From DATKXO01 sp035528995 (GTDB lineage: Bacteria; Planctomycetota; Phycisphaerae; UBA1845): a DNA stretch of 22,261 bases. The notes under the pieces are model-generated. The model had not been told where the DNA came from. It searched no databases and worked only from the letters and a program-made list of their open reading frames with translations. The position numbers and the translations under genes were made by a program. Positions 1 to 6,429 of the stretch are shown in pieces. Within the stretch, counting starts at the first letter, position 1; each line of letters begins with the position of its first letter. Location of the stretch: the NCBI GenBank assembly GCA_035528995.1, contig DATKXO010000414.1:1-22261 (forward strand), in the 5' to 3' direction.

Positions 1-2
1 AC

Positions 3-377
3 TTTCAGGGAGACTCGTTCGCCGGGTTGATCGAGCGGGATGACGCGGCCGCTTCAGCGACGATCTTCATGGAGGCCGAGTTCGCCTCCAGGCTGCCCGA
101 CGACGTGGGCAAGGAAACGCATAAGAAGGCGATCATCTGGGGCCGGTACAAGCTCATCCACGACCAGATGAAGGGCACGCTCGAACTGTACGACCTGGCC
201 GACGACCCGGCCGAGACCACCGACCTGTCCGGCGATCGGCAGGAACTGGTCAAGCAACTTCGTCCGATCCTGCAGCAGCGGATCGCTCTGGCCCGGCAGG
301 AAAAGACCGACGCCCAGGAGGTGGACCTGACCGAGGAGGAGCTGGATCGGCTGCGCGAGCTGGGCTACATCGAATAG
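3..377 (+). CDS. Sulfatase, C-terminal fragment (5' end outside window)
   Basis: The frame is open from the left edge and stops at TAG 375-377, so only about 124 C-terminal residues are present. They contain a segment typical of the end of the sulfatase (alkaline-phosphatase superfamily) fold: a WGRYKLIHD strand, then the 'LELYDLADDPAETTDLS' block, in which the protein reports damage-free spacing, then a helical end with LRELGYIE. In this family the YDL..DP.E..dL block follows the catalytic domain. The catalytic Cys/Ser-x-Pro-x-Arg motif lies upstream and cannot be seen, so neither substrate nor formylglycine status can be stated. Sulfatases are abundant in Planctomycetota, where many act on sulfated polysaccharides. 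The next reading frame on the other strand is a remnant of another sulfatase, so this may be the edge of a sulfatase cluster. The family call is firm; the specific role is unknown. Confidence 0.85.
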   Translation, partial: FQGDSFAGLIERDDAAASATIFMEAEFASRLPDDVGKETHKKAIIWGRYKLIHDQMKGTLELYDLADDPAETTDLSGDRQELVKQLRPILQQRIALARQEKTDAQEVDLTEEELDRLRELGYIE

Positions 378-395
378 CGTAGTGACTGACGCCGA

Positions 396-411
396 CGCCG
401 GGCGCCCGGCG
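396..411. repeat. 16-bp perfect palindrome between convergent sulfatase ends
   Basis: CGCCGGGCGCCCGGCG is a perfect 16-bp palindrome, 18 bp after the plus-strand sulfatase stop and 8 bp beyond the stop of the minus-strand remnant. As RNA from either strand it could fold into a GC-rich hairpin. There is no T-run on either side, so it is not a classical intrinsic terminator. It may slow transcription or simply be a GC-rich coincidence. Confidence 0.4.
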
Positions 412-419
412 CAGGATCT

Positions 420-737
420 TCACGACCCCGGCTGCTCCTGCTCGACGTAGCCCAAGGATTCGAGGCGCTTTCTGTCCTCCGGCGACATGGGTCCGCGTAG
501 CTGTCGCGGTCCACTTCGGGCGGAAGCACCTTGGGGTCGTGCAGATCGAAGTAGTGCACCCACAACAGATAGGGCGACCGGGGCAGCCGGTCCAACCAGG
601 CCAGGGCGCGGCTTCGGTGCCGATTCGGCCCGGCCGGCTGGCTCGTCCGGCTCGCAGCCCAATCCGGTCAGACACAGTGCAACGACCCAGCCGGCCCGCA
701 GCGCTGACGCATACCGTGTTAGAGCCCGTGGCCGCAT
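420..737 (-). pseudogene. Decayed lipoprotein sulfatase (internal deletion plus frameshifts)
   Basis: Three sulfatase pieces lie in order but in two frames. From ATG 737-735, preceded by GTGGAG, the protein starts with a lipoprotein signal peptide (hydrophobic WVVALCLTGLGC, lipobox LTGLGC) and a Pro/Ala linker. Near 600-620 the sulfatase signature continues in another frame as ALAWLDRLPRSPYLLWVHYFD...LHDP, the 'WVHYFDxHDP' segment of the catalytic domain. Near 490 the homology returns to the first frame with MSPEDRKRLESLGYVEQ and ends at TGA 422-420. The catalytic N-terminal half (Cys/Ser-x-Pro-x-Arg) and most of the C-terminal domain are missing. About 106 codons remain of a family that usually has 450-550 residues. 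A broken gene is the simplest reading; assembly error could explain frameshifts but not the missing several hundred codons. Confidence 0.75.
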
Positions 738-887
738 GGCACGCTCCACTCGGCCGATCGCGTCTGCGTAGGCCCAGGTCACACTTGTGCACCCGACCGC
801 CCGGCTCGGCCGACGCGCCGGAACCATCGACGTAGTCTAGCCGATCACTCATCGGGCGCCAGCGGGCCGCCAGCACCGCTCGAGCGA

Positions 888-915
888 TTGACGCAGCCGG
901 ACGCCCATCTACACT
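888..915 (+). promoter_or_regulatory. Putative sigma70-type promoter for the DUF4416 gene, leaderless
   Basis: TTGACG (888-893) and TACACT (910-915) are separated by 16 bp. The -10 ends 7 nt before ATG 923, so transcription would start at or within a base or two of the start codon. There is no Shine-Dalgarno sequence. Called from sequence only. Confidence 0.5.
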
Positions 916-922
916 CCCGCTC

Positions 923-1462
923 ATGGGACAGATCAAGCCACCCAAGCGAGCCAAGCTGTTCTGCGGATTGCTGTCAGCGGACGAAGACCTGCTGGCTGAA
1001 ACCCGTCGGCGGCTACCGGCCTTTTTCGGGACGATCGACCTGGTCAGCGACATGTGGCCCTTCGACAGCACGGACTACTACGCCCTGGAAATGGGCGAGG
1101 AGATCAAGCGGCAGTTCGTTTTCTTCGAGGCGTTGGTATCCGTCGAGCGGCTGGCGGCGGTCAAACGGCTGACCAACGACCTGGAGGCGAAGTTGTGCGA
1201 CGACCTGGTCCTGCCGCACGAGCGTCGTCCGGTCAACATCGACCCCGGGTACATGACGCTGTCGAAGTTCGTGCTGGCCACGACGAAGGACTACTCGCAC
1301 CGCATCTACGTCCAGCGCGGCATCTACGCCGAGGTCACGCTGCACTACGAGAGCGGCGGATGGCGGGCCTGGCCGTGGACCTATCCGGACTACGCGGGCG
1401 ACACGTACCACGCGTTCTTCAACCAGGCCCGCGAGGTGTACAAGAGGCAGTTGCAGGAATGA
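923..1462 (+). CDS. DUF4416 family protein
   Basis: This is a 179-residue protein matching the DUF4416 family from memory of its conserved pattern: an N-terminal KLFCGLLSADEDLL strand-helix, then GDL-like charged helices, then the strongly conserved RRPVNIDPGYM...VLATTKDYSHRIY segment, the RGIYAEVTL strand and a WTYPDYAG motif near residue 150. Length fits a complete single-domain protein. No signal peptide or membrane segment is present, so it is probably cytoplasmic. The biochemical function of the family is not known to me, and the neighbours (sulfatase remnant, thioredoxin gene on the other strand) do not suggest one. The ATG has no ribosome-binding site but is preceded by a promoter-like pair placing the transcript start at the ATG. 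The gene is followed by a MITE-like repeat 43 bp after the stop. Confidence 0.85.
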   Translation: MGQIKPPKRAKLFCGLLSADEDLLAETRRRLPAFFGTIDLVSDMWPFDSTDYYALEMGEEIKRQFVFFEALVSVERLAAVKRLTNDLEAKLCDDLVLPHERRPVNIDPGYMTLSKFVLATTKDYSHRIYVQRGIYAEVTLHYESGGWRAWPWTYPDYAGDTYHAFFNQAREVYKRQLQE

Positions 1463-1504
1463 GGCCGCGACGCCTCGGCGGGCCTGCCCTGGCATGGCGA
1501 CGGT

Positions 1505-1635
1505 CTAGTGTAGTGTCTCAGAAATGCCGCGTCGTTCGATGGACGCGAATTCGGGGCGTAATCGCCGTTTTAGCGTCCGCGCGAACTGAAGTTCGCGGCT
1601 CGTTACGATGCAATATCAATGAGACACTACACTAG
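1505..1635. mobile_element. MITE-like element, copy 1 (131 bp)
   Basis: The element begins CTAGTGTAGTGTCTCA (1505-1520) and ends with the exact reverse complement (1620-1635), giving 16-bp perfect terminal inverted repeats. A copy of identical length and about 91% identity lies at 14688-14818 in the same orientation. The interior carries a perfect hairpin, CGCGAACT-GA-AGTTCGCG, at 1580-1597. It has no coding capacity and no transposase. The CTAG at both ends could be part of the repeat or a 4-bp target duplication of the YTAR type used by some IS5-family elements. The right end overlaps the TAG stop codon (1634-1632) of the minus-strand thioredoxin gene. Confidence 0.85.
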
Positions 1636-2282
1636 TTGAGGAGCTCCTCGAACGATTCGAACGAGTCATCGCCGGCGAGCATCTCGCCGTTGACGAAGAA
1701 GGTCGGGCTGCCGGGCACGTCCAACTCGCGAGCGCTGTCCACGTCGCGCGTCACGCGGTCGGCCGTGGCTTCCGTGGTCAGGCACTCGTGGAACGCTTCT
1801 TCATCCAGGCCCAGGTCCGCGGCGTATCCGCGCAGCGCGTCCTCACTGACGCTGCCCGAATTGGTGAAGAGCAGATCGTGATAGGGGAAGAAGAGCGTCT
1901 GGTCCTGCAGGGCGGCACACTCGGCCGCCTGGGCGACCACCGAGGCCGACTCCGCCGAGGCGGCGTGCCGGAACACGTAGAGCACGCGGTGCTGCTCCAC
2001 GAGTTCCTCGACGTCGGGGAGGTGCGTGGCGAAGAAGTCGGCGCAGTGGCCACACAGGAAGTTGCCGTACTCGATGATTACGTTGGGCGCCGACGGGTCG
2101 CCCTTGACATGGTCGATCGCAAAGTCGACGTCCAGGGGGCTCGTCGCGCCGGCCTCGTCGGCGTCCGCTGGGCCCGCCCCACCGCTGCCGGCATGGCACC
2201 CGCCCACGCCGCCGGGAACAGACAGGGCGAGGACCAGGGTCGCTGCGATTGCACCCCAGACCTGTCCGCCCCACCGTTTCAT
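1632..2282 (-). CDS. DsbA-type thioredoxin-fold lipoprotein
   Basis: This 216-residue protein starts at ATG 2282 and has a lipoprotein signal peptide (hydrophobic AATLVLALSVPGG, lipobox VGGC with Cys at residue 29). A Gly/Ala linker follows, then a DsbA/thioredoxin_4 domain: VIIEYGNFLCGHCADF with the redox CGHC pair (C77, C80), an inserted helical region, and the cis-Pro loop DVPGSPTFFVNGEML (about residues 188-202). The order C-x-x-C then SPTFFVNG is diagnostic of disulfide oxidoreductases of this class. It should act in the cell envelope, forming or exchanging disulfides, anchored by lipid. It lies 17 bp after the metallo-hydrolase gene on the same strand, probably co-transcribed, and no good ribosome-binding site is visible. 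Its TAG stop is contributed by the end of the MITE-like element, so the native 3' end may have been altered slightly. A partner DsbB/DsbD is not in the window. Confidence 0.87.
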   Translation of the reverse strand: MKRWGGQVWGAIAATLVLALSVPGGVGGCHAGSGGAGPADADEAGATSPLDVDFAIDHVKGDPSAPNVIIEYGNFLCGHCADFFATHLPDVEELVEQHRVLYVFRHAASAESASVVAQAAECAALQDQTLFFPYHDLLFTNSGSVSEDALRGYAADLGLDEEAFHECLTTEATADRVTRDVDSARELDVPGSPTFFVNGEMLAGDDSFESFEELLN

Positions 2283-2299
2283 TTGGCTGCCGACTGCGG

Positions 2300-3061
2300 T
2301 CAAACCTTCAGAACATCCGAGGCTTCGTAGCGGCCGGCCACGTGCAACGGATACGACCGCCCCAGGAGTCGCCGATGCGTTTGCAGGGCCAGGTCCGGGC
2401 GATTGTTCTCCTCGCTGAGATGAGCCAATGCGATCCACTGGGGCCGGTGTGCTCCGCAGTGCTCGGTCAGCTCGGCGGCCTCGTCGTTGGAGATGTGCCC
2501 GCCACGACCGCGGATGCGCTGCTTGAGGTGCGGGGGATAGGACCCGGCCTCCAGCATGTCCGGGTCGTAGTTGCTCTCCAGATAGGCCGCGTCCAGTTCC
2601 TCCAGCAGCCGATCCAGACCGGCGAACGGATGGCCCAAATCGGTCAGGACGCCCAGGCGCTTGCCCTCGGCCTGGACGACGAACACGTTTCCGTCGGCCG
2701 CGTCGTGCGGCGTGCGGACGGTGTGGACGGTAACGCGCCCGAACTCGATGGGCCGGCCGGAGCGGAAGTAGCGCACGTCGGTCAGCTCGCCCAGGTCGCA
2801 CCAGATGGCCCGGTGGGTGGTGCGGGTCAAGTAGATGGGCAGGCCGAACTTCCGCTGGTAGACGCCGGCGCAGCGGACGTGGTCCACATGGTCGTGCGAG
2901 AGGATCAGGGCGTCCACGTCGCGGATGTCGCGTCCGTGGAGGGCCATGCGCTCGGCGGCCCGCTTGCCACTGATTCCCGCGTCGAAGAGCAGCCGCACGC
3001 CGTCGGCCTCGACGTAGATCGAGTTCCCGTTCGATCCCGACTGGAGCGAAAACGTGAGCAT
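2300..3061 (-). CDS. Metallo-beta-lactamase-fold hydrolase, YycJ/WalJ-like
   Basis: The 253-residue protein opens with MLTFSLQSGSNGNSIYVEAD, the typical start of YycJ/WalJ-type MBL-fold proteins. The metal-binding SHDHVDH motif is at residues 55-61 (H56, H58, D60, H61), with H119 in the TPHDAADG strand, D141 in TDLGH and H214 in LAHLSEENN. YLESNYD and GHISNDEAA complete the family signature. Two metal ions are expected and the enzyme should be a cytoplasmic phosphodiesterase or nuclease-like hydrolase; its substrate is not predictable from here. I chose ATG 3061 over an upstream start because GGAGGTGGAG lies directly before it and homology begins at that Met. A TACACT -10-like box on the minus strand (3095-3090) could start transcription, but its -35 is weak. 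No walK/walR-like two-component genes are adjacent, so a role in that pathway is not implied. Confidence 0.87.
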   Translation of the reverse strand: MLTFSLQSGSNGNSIYVEADGVRLLFDAGISGKRAAERMALHGRDIRDVDALILSHDHVDHVRCAGVYQRKFGLPIYLTRTTHRAIWCDLGELTDVRYFRSGRPIEFGRVTVHTVRTPHDAADGNVFVVQAEGKRLGVLTDLGHPFAGLDRLLEELDAAYLESNYDPDMLEAGSYPPHLKQRIRGRGGHISNDEAAELTEHCGAHRPQWIALAHLSEENNRPDLALQTHRRLLGRSYPLHVAGRYEASDVLKV

Positions 3062-3122
3062 CTCCACCTCCGGCTGGCGCGCCGAACGCAGTGTACCGCA
3101 ATGCCCACCCGGCGCACCAGCA

Positions 3123-3151
3123 TTGCCCCGGGGAGCGCTAACTTTTAGGAT
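3123..3151 (+). promoter_or_regulatory. Putative promoter for the first GT39 gene, leaderless
   Basis: TTGCCC (3123-3128) and TAGGAT (3146-3151) have 17-bp spacing, each matching the sigma70 consensus at four of six positions. The -10 ends 8 nt before ATG 3160. This supports use of the ATG at 3160 without a leader. A second in-frame ATG at 3181, preceded by AAGGGG, is the alternative leadered start. Confidence 0.35.
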
Positions 3152-3159
3152 CACCGCTG

Positions 3160-4785
3160 ATGGGGCCACCAAGGGGCGACATGCCCGCCGAAATCCGAAC
3201 CGGCCGGCGCTGGTGGCGCGAAGGCGCGCCGCTGCTGGTCGCGATGGTGGTGCTCGTCGCCTTCCGCCTGCACGCCTTCGACCTGCCGCTGGAGACGGAC
3301 GAGTGCAACTACATCTACACCGGCGCCCGGTTGCTGGAAGGCGACCGGCTGTACGTTGACGTCTGGGACCATCAGCCGCCGGGGGTATTCTGGCTGTTCG
3401 CGGGCGTGATTTCCGTCTTCGGCGATCAGCCGGAGGTGTTCCGCCGGCTGGTCACGGTCGTGTCGGTCGTCGTGCTGGGTCTTATCTGGGTGGTGGTGCG
3501 CCGGACGGTCGGAGCCGGGGCCGCCGCCTTGGCCGCCCTGTTGTTTGCGATCTGCAACGCCGACCCGGGCATGGCCGGCGAGGGCTGTAACCGCGAGATC
3601 TTCATGAACGCCTTCGCCGTGGGGGCGTTGGGATTGCTGGTGCGCGGGCGGCATCCCGGGCGGCGCGACCTGCTGCTTGCCGGTCTGCTGCTGGGGCTGG
3701 GCTCGACGATCAAGACGGTCATGGCCGCCCAATGGGCGCTGCTGGCGGTTTGGGTACTGGTCAGCGCGTGGCAGAGCGCCGGGCACGGGCAGCGCATCGC
3801 CCGGGCGGCGGGCGCCGTCGCTCTGTTCGCCGCCGGGCCGGCCGCGGTATGGGTGGCCGTGTTCGGCTACTTCGCCCTGGCCGGTCGGCTCGGGCCGTTC
3901 TACGAGGCGGCGTTCACGTTCAACCTGGTTTACAGCGACGTTGCGGCCAGCTACTGGCAGCGCTTCGTCGATTTCTTCCGGGCACCGGTGCATCAATACG
4001 TGTTCACCAGCACGTGGCCGCTGTGGATCGCGGCCGGTTCGGCCGCCGTCGCCCTGGCGGTTTCCCGCCGCGGGAAGCGGTCAGGCGAGGCGGGCGGCGC
4101 GGTGGTATGCTACCTGGTCGGGAGTTACCTGGCGGTCTGCCTTCCGGGGCAGTTCTGGCCGCACTACTACTACCTGATGCTGCCGCCGCTGGTGATCGTG
4201 CTGGGCACGGGGATCGGGCATTTCGCGTCGCCACCTCGATCGGCGCGATCGGCCCGTCTGGGTCGGTGGATCGCCCTCGGCGTAGCGGGGTTGGTCATCG
4301 CCTCCATGCTGGTGATGCAGACCCGGCATTACCTGCTCGTGCCGACGCTGCGGATCACCGACCAGCGCTACGACTCGCGCGACCTGTGGGGCCGGGCACA
4401 GGGTGAGAACGTCGCCCGCGTCACCGAGCCGGCCGACACGATCCTGGTGTACGCTCAGGACGTGGGCGTTTACTACTACTCCGGGCGCCGGGCGGCGACG
4501 CGCTATACGATGGTGCGGGCGCTCGAGGAACAATACCCGGGCTACGAGAACCGCCGGGCGCTGCTGCTGGAGGAGGTCAAGGCGAACCGTCCGCGCCTGG
4601 CCCTGATGATCGACGAGCCCTTCCCGGCCCTGTACGAGTACCTGATGGCCCACTACGAGGTCACCGGCGTGGATTACCACGACCGTCGGACCGACGAACC
4701 GATCATGTTCGTGCTGGCGGACAAGACTCGGCCGGTGGAGAAGATCGACTGGAACTGGCACCGATCATCGGTTCTGCCCGAGTAG
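3160..4785 (+). CDS. GT39-type polytopic membrane glycosyltransferase
   Basis: This 541-residue polytopic protein has the GT39 (protein mannosyltransferase/ArnT-like, PMT_2) layout. After a first membrane segment (about 23-40) comes the acidic pair D47-E48 in LETDECNYIYTGARLLEGDRLYVDVWDHQPPG, where the family's catalytic Asp-Glu sits in the first extracytoplasmic loop, and a WDHQPPG-type motif. About ten further hydrophobic segments run to around residue 390, then a soluble, mostly helical C-terminal domain of about 140 residues. Such enzymes use polyprenyl-phosphate-linked sugars to glycosylate a lipid or protein on the outer face of the membrane. The acceptor and sugar are not deducible. 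The gene is divergent from the MBL gene (98 bp apart) and its stop is only 7 bp from the stop of the convergent zinc-ribbon gene. ATG 3181 is an alternative start. Confidence 0.82.
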   Translation: MGPPRGDMPAEIRTGRRWWREGAPLLVAMVVLVAFRLHAFDLPLETDECNYIYTGARLLEGDRLYVDVWDHQPPGVFWLFAGVISVFGDQPEVFRRLVTVVSVVVLGLIWVVVRRTVGAGAAALAALLFAICNADPGMAGEGCNREIFMNAFAVGALGLLVRGRHPGRRDLLLAGLLLGLGSTIKTVMAAQWALLAVWVLVSAWQSAGHGQRIARAAGAVALFAAGPAAVWVAVFGYFALAGRLGPFYEAAFTFNLVYSDVAASYWQRFVDFFRAPVHQYVFTSTWPLWIAAGSAAVALAVSRRGKRSGEAGGAVVCYLVGSYLAVCLPGQFWPHYYYLMLPPLVIVLGTGIGHFASPPRSARSARLGRWIALGVAGLVIASMLVMQTRHYLLVPTLRITDQRYDSRDLWGRAQGENVARVTEPADTILVYAQDVGVYYYSGRRAATRYTMVRALEEQYPGYENRRALLLEEVKANRPRLALMIDEPFPALYEYLMAHYEVTGVDYHDRRTDEPIMFVLADKTRPVEKIDWNWHRSSVLPE

Positions 4786-4792
4786 CCCGGCA

Positions 4793-5266
4793 TCAGGTCA
4801 GAATGACGCTCAGCACGGTCAAGAGAACGCCCAGAAGTGCCACACCGGCGCCGAGCGGATAGTTGGCCCGAACGCCGATCTCGTCGGCCGCCCAGGCGGG
4901 CACTCTCAATGCTCGAAGGACGCTGGTCCCCAACCCGAAGGTCAGTATCCCCATCGGCAGCCCGACGATCCGTATCACGCTGAACGCGTCGATCAACAGG
5001 CCCAGGCCGATCAGGACGAACCCGACAATCGCCAGCCGCAGGCCCCAGCCCGAGACCTCGTTGATCTCCCTGATCCGGGCGGCCTGCACGGCCAGGTCCC
5101 GGGCCCGCTGTTCGAGCTGCTTGCGGCTGAAGATCGTGCCGCACTCCGGGCAGCGCGAACTCGGCGCCCCGGTCAGGTTGTAGCCGCACGTCGGGCAGCT
5201 CGGTGGGATCTTACTGATCCAGGGGCTGCCGGCCATGCGCTTGAGATGGCTCTCTTCGATGGGCAT
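4793..5266 (-). CDS. Zinc-ribbon membrane protein of unknown function
   Basis: The 157-residue protein begins with a zinc ribbon, SCPTCGYNLTG...SRCPECGT, with cysteines 24, 27, 39 and 42. A charged helix (about 48-70) follows, then three hydrophobic segments (about 75-93, 97-115, 138-156). This CPxCGYxLxG...CPECG ribbon joined to membrane helices is a recurrent, uncharacterised architecture in Planctomycetota. The ribbon is probably cytoplasmic and may bind zinc for protein or nucleic-acid contact, but that is inference. Translation looks coupled to thiE: the thiE stop TGA is part of the TGAGGG ribosome-binding site of this gene, and ATG follows 10 bp later. No link to thiamine metabolism is evident beyond that position. 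Confidence 0.75.
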   Translation of the reverse strand: MPIEESHLKRMAGSPWISKIPPSCPTCGYNLTGAPSSRCPECGTIFSRKQLEQRARDLAVQAARIREINEVSGWGLRLAIVGFVLIGLGLLIDAFSVIRIVGLPMGILTFGLGTSVLRALRVPAWAADEIGVRANYPLGAGVALLGVLLTVLSVILT

Positions 5267-5276
5267 GCCCGCACCC

Positions 5277-6326
5277 TCAGCCGGTCAGGCGCTCGCGAAT
5301 CCGTCGAGCGGCGCCGGCCACGTCCGCCTGGGCGATCACCGCGTTGCAGACGCACACGCACCGCCCGCCGGCCTCGACCACTGCAGCAACGTTCTCCGCT
5401 TCGATCCCGCCGATCGCCACCAGCGGAAGCGAGGTCATCCGCCGCACCCGGGCCAACGTTTGCGGCCCGGCGATGTGATCCTGCGGCTTGGTGGTCGTGG
5501 CAAACATGGGGCCCACGGCCAGGTAGTCCGGCGACTGGTCGGCCGCGGCCTGTGCCTGCTCGATGGTGTGCGTGCTCAGGCCGACGATGCGGTCGGGGCC
5601 GATGATCCGACGAGCATCGCTCGCGGGCAGCTCCTCCTGGCCCACGTGCACGCCGTCGGCGTCGGCCAGCACGGCGAGGTCCGGCCGATCATTGATGATC
5701 GAGACCACCTCCCGGCGCCGACACAGGGCCACAAAGCGTCTGGCCCGCTCGAGCAACTCGCCGTCGGGCAGCAGCTTCTCGCGCAGTTGCAGACAGTCCG
5801 CCCCGCCGTCAATGGCCGCCTCGGCGACGTTCAGCCAGTCACCGTTGCACAGTTCCTCGGTGATCAGGACGTACAGCCGGACGTGCCCGAAGCACTCGGC
5901 CGCGCGCATCCGGACGGCCAACCGCCGCTCGATCTCGTACCCGCGATAGCGAAGCTGCTCGACGGCGCGGGCGAAGGCCGCGTTGACCGTCTTGCCGTAT
6001 TCTTCGAGTACGCGCAGGGCCTCGCTGAGCCGCTTGCCGGCGGCGACGGCCACGTCGGCCGCATTACTCCGGTCGTATTCGCGCTCCGTCTCGACCTCGC
6101 AGCCCACGTCGCCGACGATATCGCGCGCCCGAATCGCGCCGGCCAGATGGTGCTCCTCGATGGCGGCCGCCAGGGCGTGCCGCAGCTCCTTGGCCTGCTC
6201 GGACAGGCGGGCATCGTCGAGCACGAAGCGGGCGTAGTCCTCCATGACCCGGATCGCCTCACGAGCCCGGTTGAAGTTGGCATCCAGAATACGAGCGATG
6301 GCGGCTTCGATGGGACTGCTCCGCAT
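5277..6326 (-). CDS. thiE: Thiamine-phosphate synthase with N-terminal ThiD2 domain
   Basis: The protein has 349 residues, much longer than the ~210 of a plain ThiE. The N-terminal ~145 residues (RILDANFNRAREAIRVMEDYARFVLDD, ...KELRHAL, RVLEEYGK) match the ThiD2 domain, a helical domain found fused to ThiE in several phyla and thought to replace the missing ThiD pyrimidine-kinase activity. From about residue 150 ThiE follows: LQLREK (179-184), IINDRPDLA (210-218), DGVHVGQEELP (224-234), GLSTHT (249-254), YLAVGPMFATTTKP (268-281) and AIGGI (304-308). ThiE condenses hydroxymethylpyrimidine diphosphate with thiazole phosphate to give thiamine phosphate in the cytoplasm. The ATG has no ribosome-binding site. 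It is 102 bp downstream of sucD, and no TPP riboswitch is recognisable in that gap. Confident for ThiE, moderately so for the ThiD2 role. Confidence 0.93.
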   Translation of the reverse strand: MRSSPIEAAIARILDANFNRAREAIRVMEDYARFVLDDARLSEQAKELRHALAAAIEEHHLAGAIRARDIVGDVGCEVETEREYDRSNAADVAVAAGKRLSEALRVLEEYGKTVNAAFARAVEQLRYRGYEIERRLAVRMRAAECFGHVRLYVLITEELCNGDWLNVAEAAIDGGADCLQLREKLLPDGELLERARRFVALCRRREVVSIINDRPDLAVLADADGVHVGQEELPASDARRIIGPDRIVGLSTHTIEQAQAAADQSPDYLAVGPMFATTTKPQDHIAGPQTLARVRRMTSLPLVAIGGIEAENVAAVVEAGGRCVCVCNAVIAQADVAGAARRIRERLTG

Positions 6327-6330
6327 GAAT

Positions 6331-6352
6331 GAGTTGCGCGTAGCGAGTTGCG
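6331..6352. repeat. Direct repeat GAGTTGCG, two units 6 bp apart
   Basis: GAGTTGCG occurs at 6331-6338 and 6345-6352, separated by CGTAGC, just upstream of thiE. Together with the heptad tract at 6409-6429 it shows that the sucD-thiE gap is made largely of simple repeated motifs. Confidence 0.5.
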
Positions 6353-6408
6353 AACGGCTCGGGGCAGGGACGGACGCACGGGATATCGAGATGAGTCAAC
6401 GACTGTGC

Positions 6409-6429
6409 GATTCGCGATTCGCTATTCGC
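6409..6429. repeat. Tandem heptads GATTCGC/TATTCGC at the sucD 3' end
   Basis: Three plus-strand heptads, GATTCGC, GATTCGC and TATTCGC, end inside the TAG stop of sucD (6431-6429). On the minus strand they read GCGAATA/GCGAATC. The same heptad occurs three times at the end of dapF. Confidence 0.7.

Noticed and set aside
250..1071. Long minus-strand open frame of 273 codons across the sulfatase remnant and the DUF4416 gene
   Set aside because: It is Arg/Ala/Pro-rich shadow coding that overlaps DUF4416 antisense. Its sulfatase-like part is only the out-of-frame reading of the remnant.
1505..1635. CRISPR repeat or riboswitch as explanation of the repeated 131-bp sequence
   Set aside because: Only two distant copies, no spacers, and perfect terminal inverted repeats point to a transposable element.
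2283..3101. Continuous minus-strand frame joining the thioredoxin gene to a 270-codon N-terminal extension
   Set aside because: The extension is an out-of-frame reading of the MBL gene, which has its own clear start, ribosome-binding site and conserved metal motifs. The lipoprotein signal peptide marks the true thioredoxin start.
6327..6428. TPP riboswitch upstream of thiE
   Set aside because: I looked for the CUGAGA and related conserved core in the sucD-thiE gap on the minus strand and did not find it. The gap consists mainly of short repeats.
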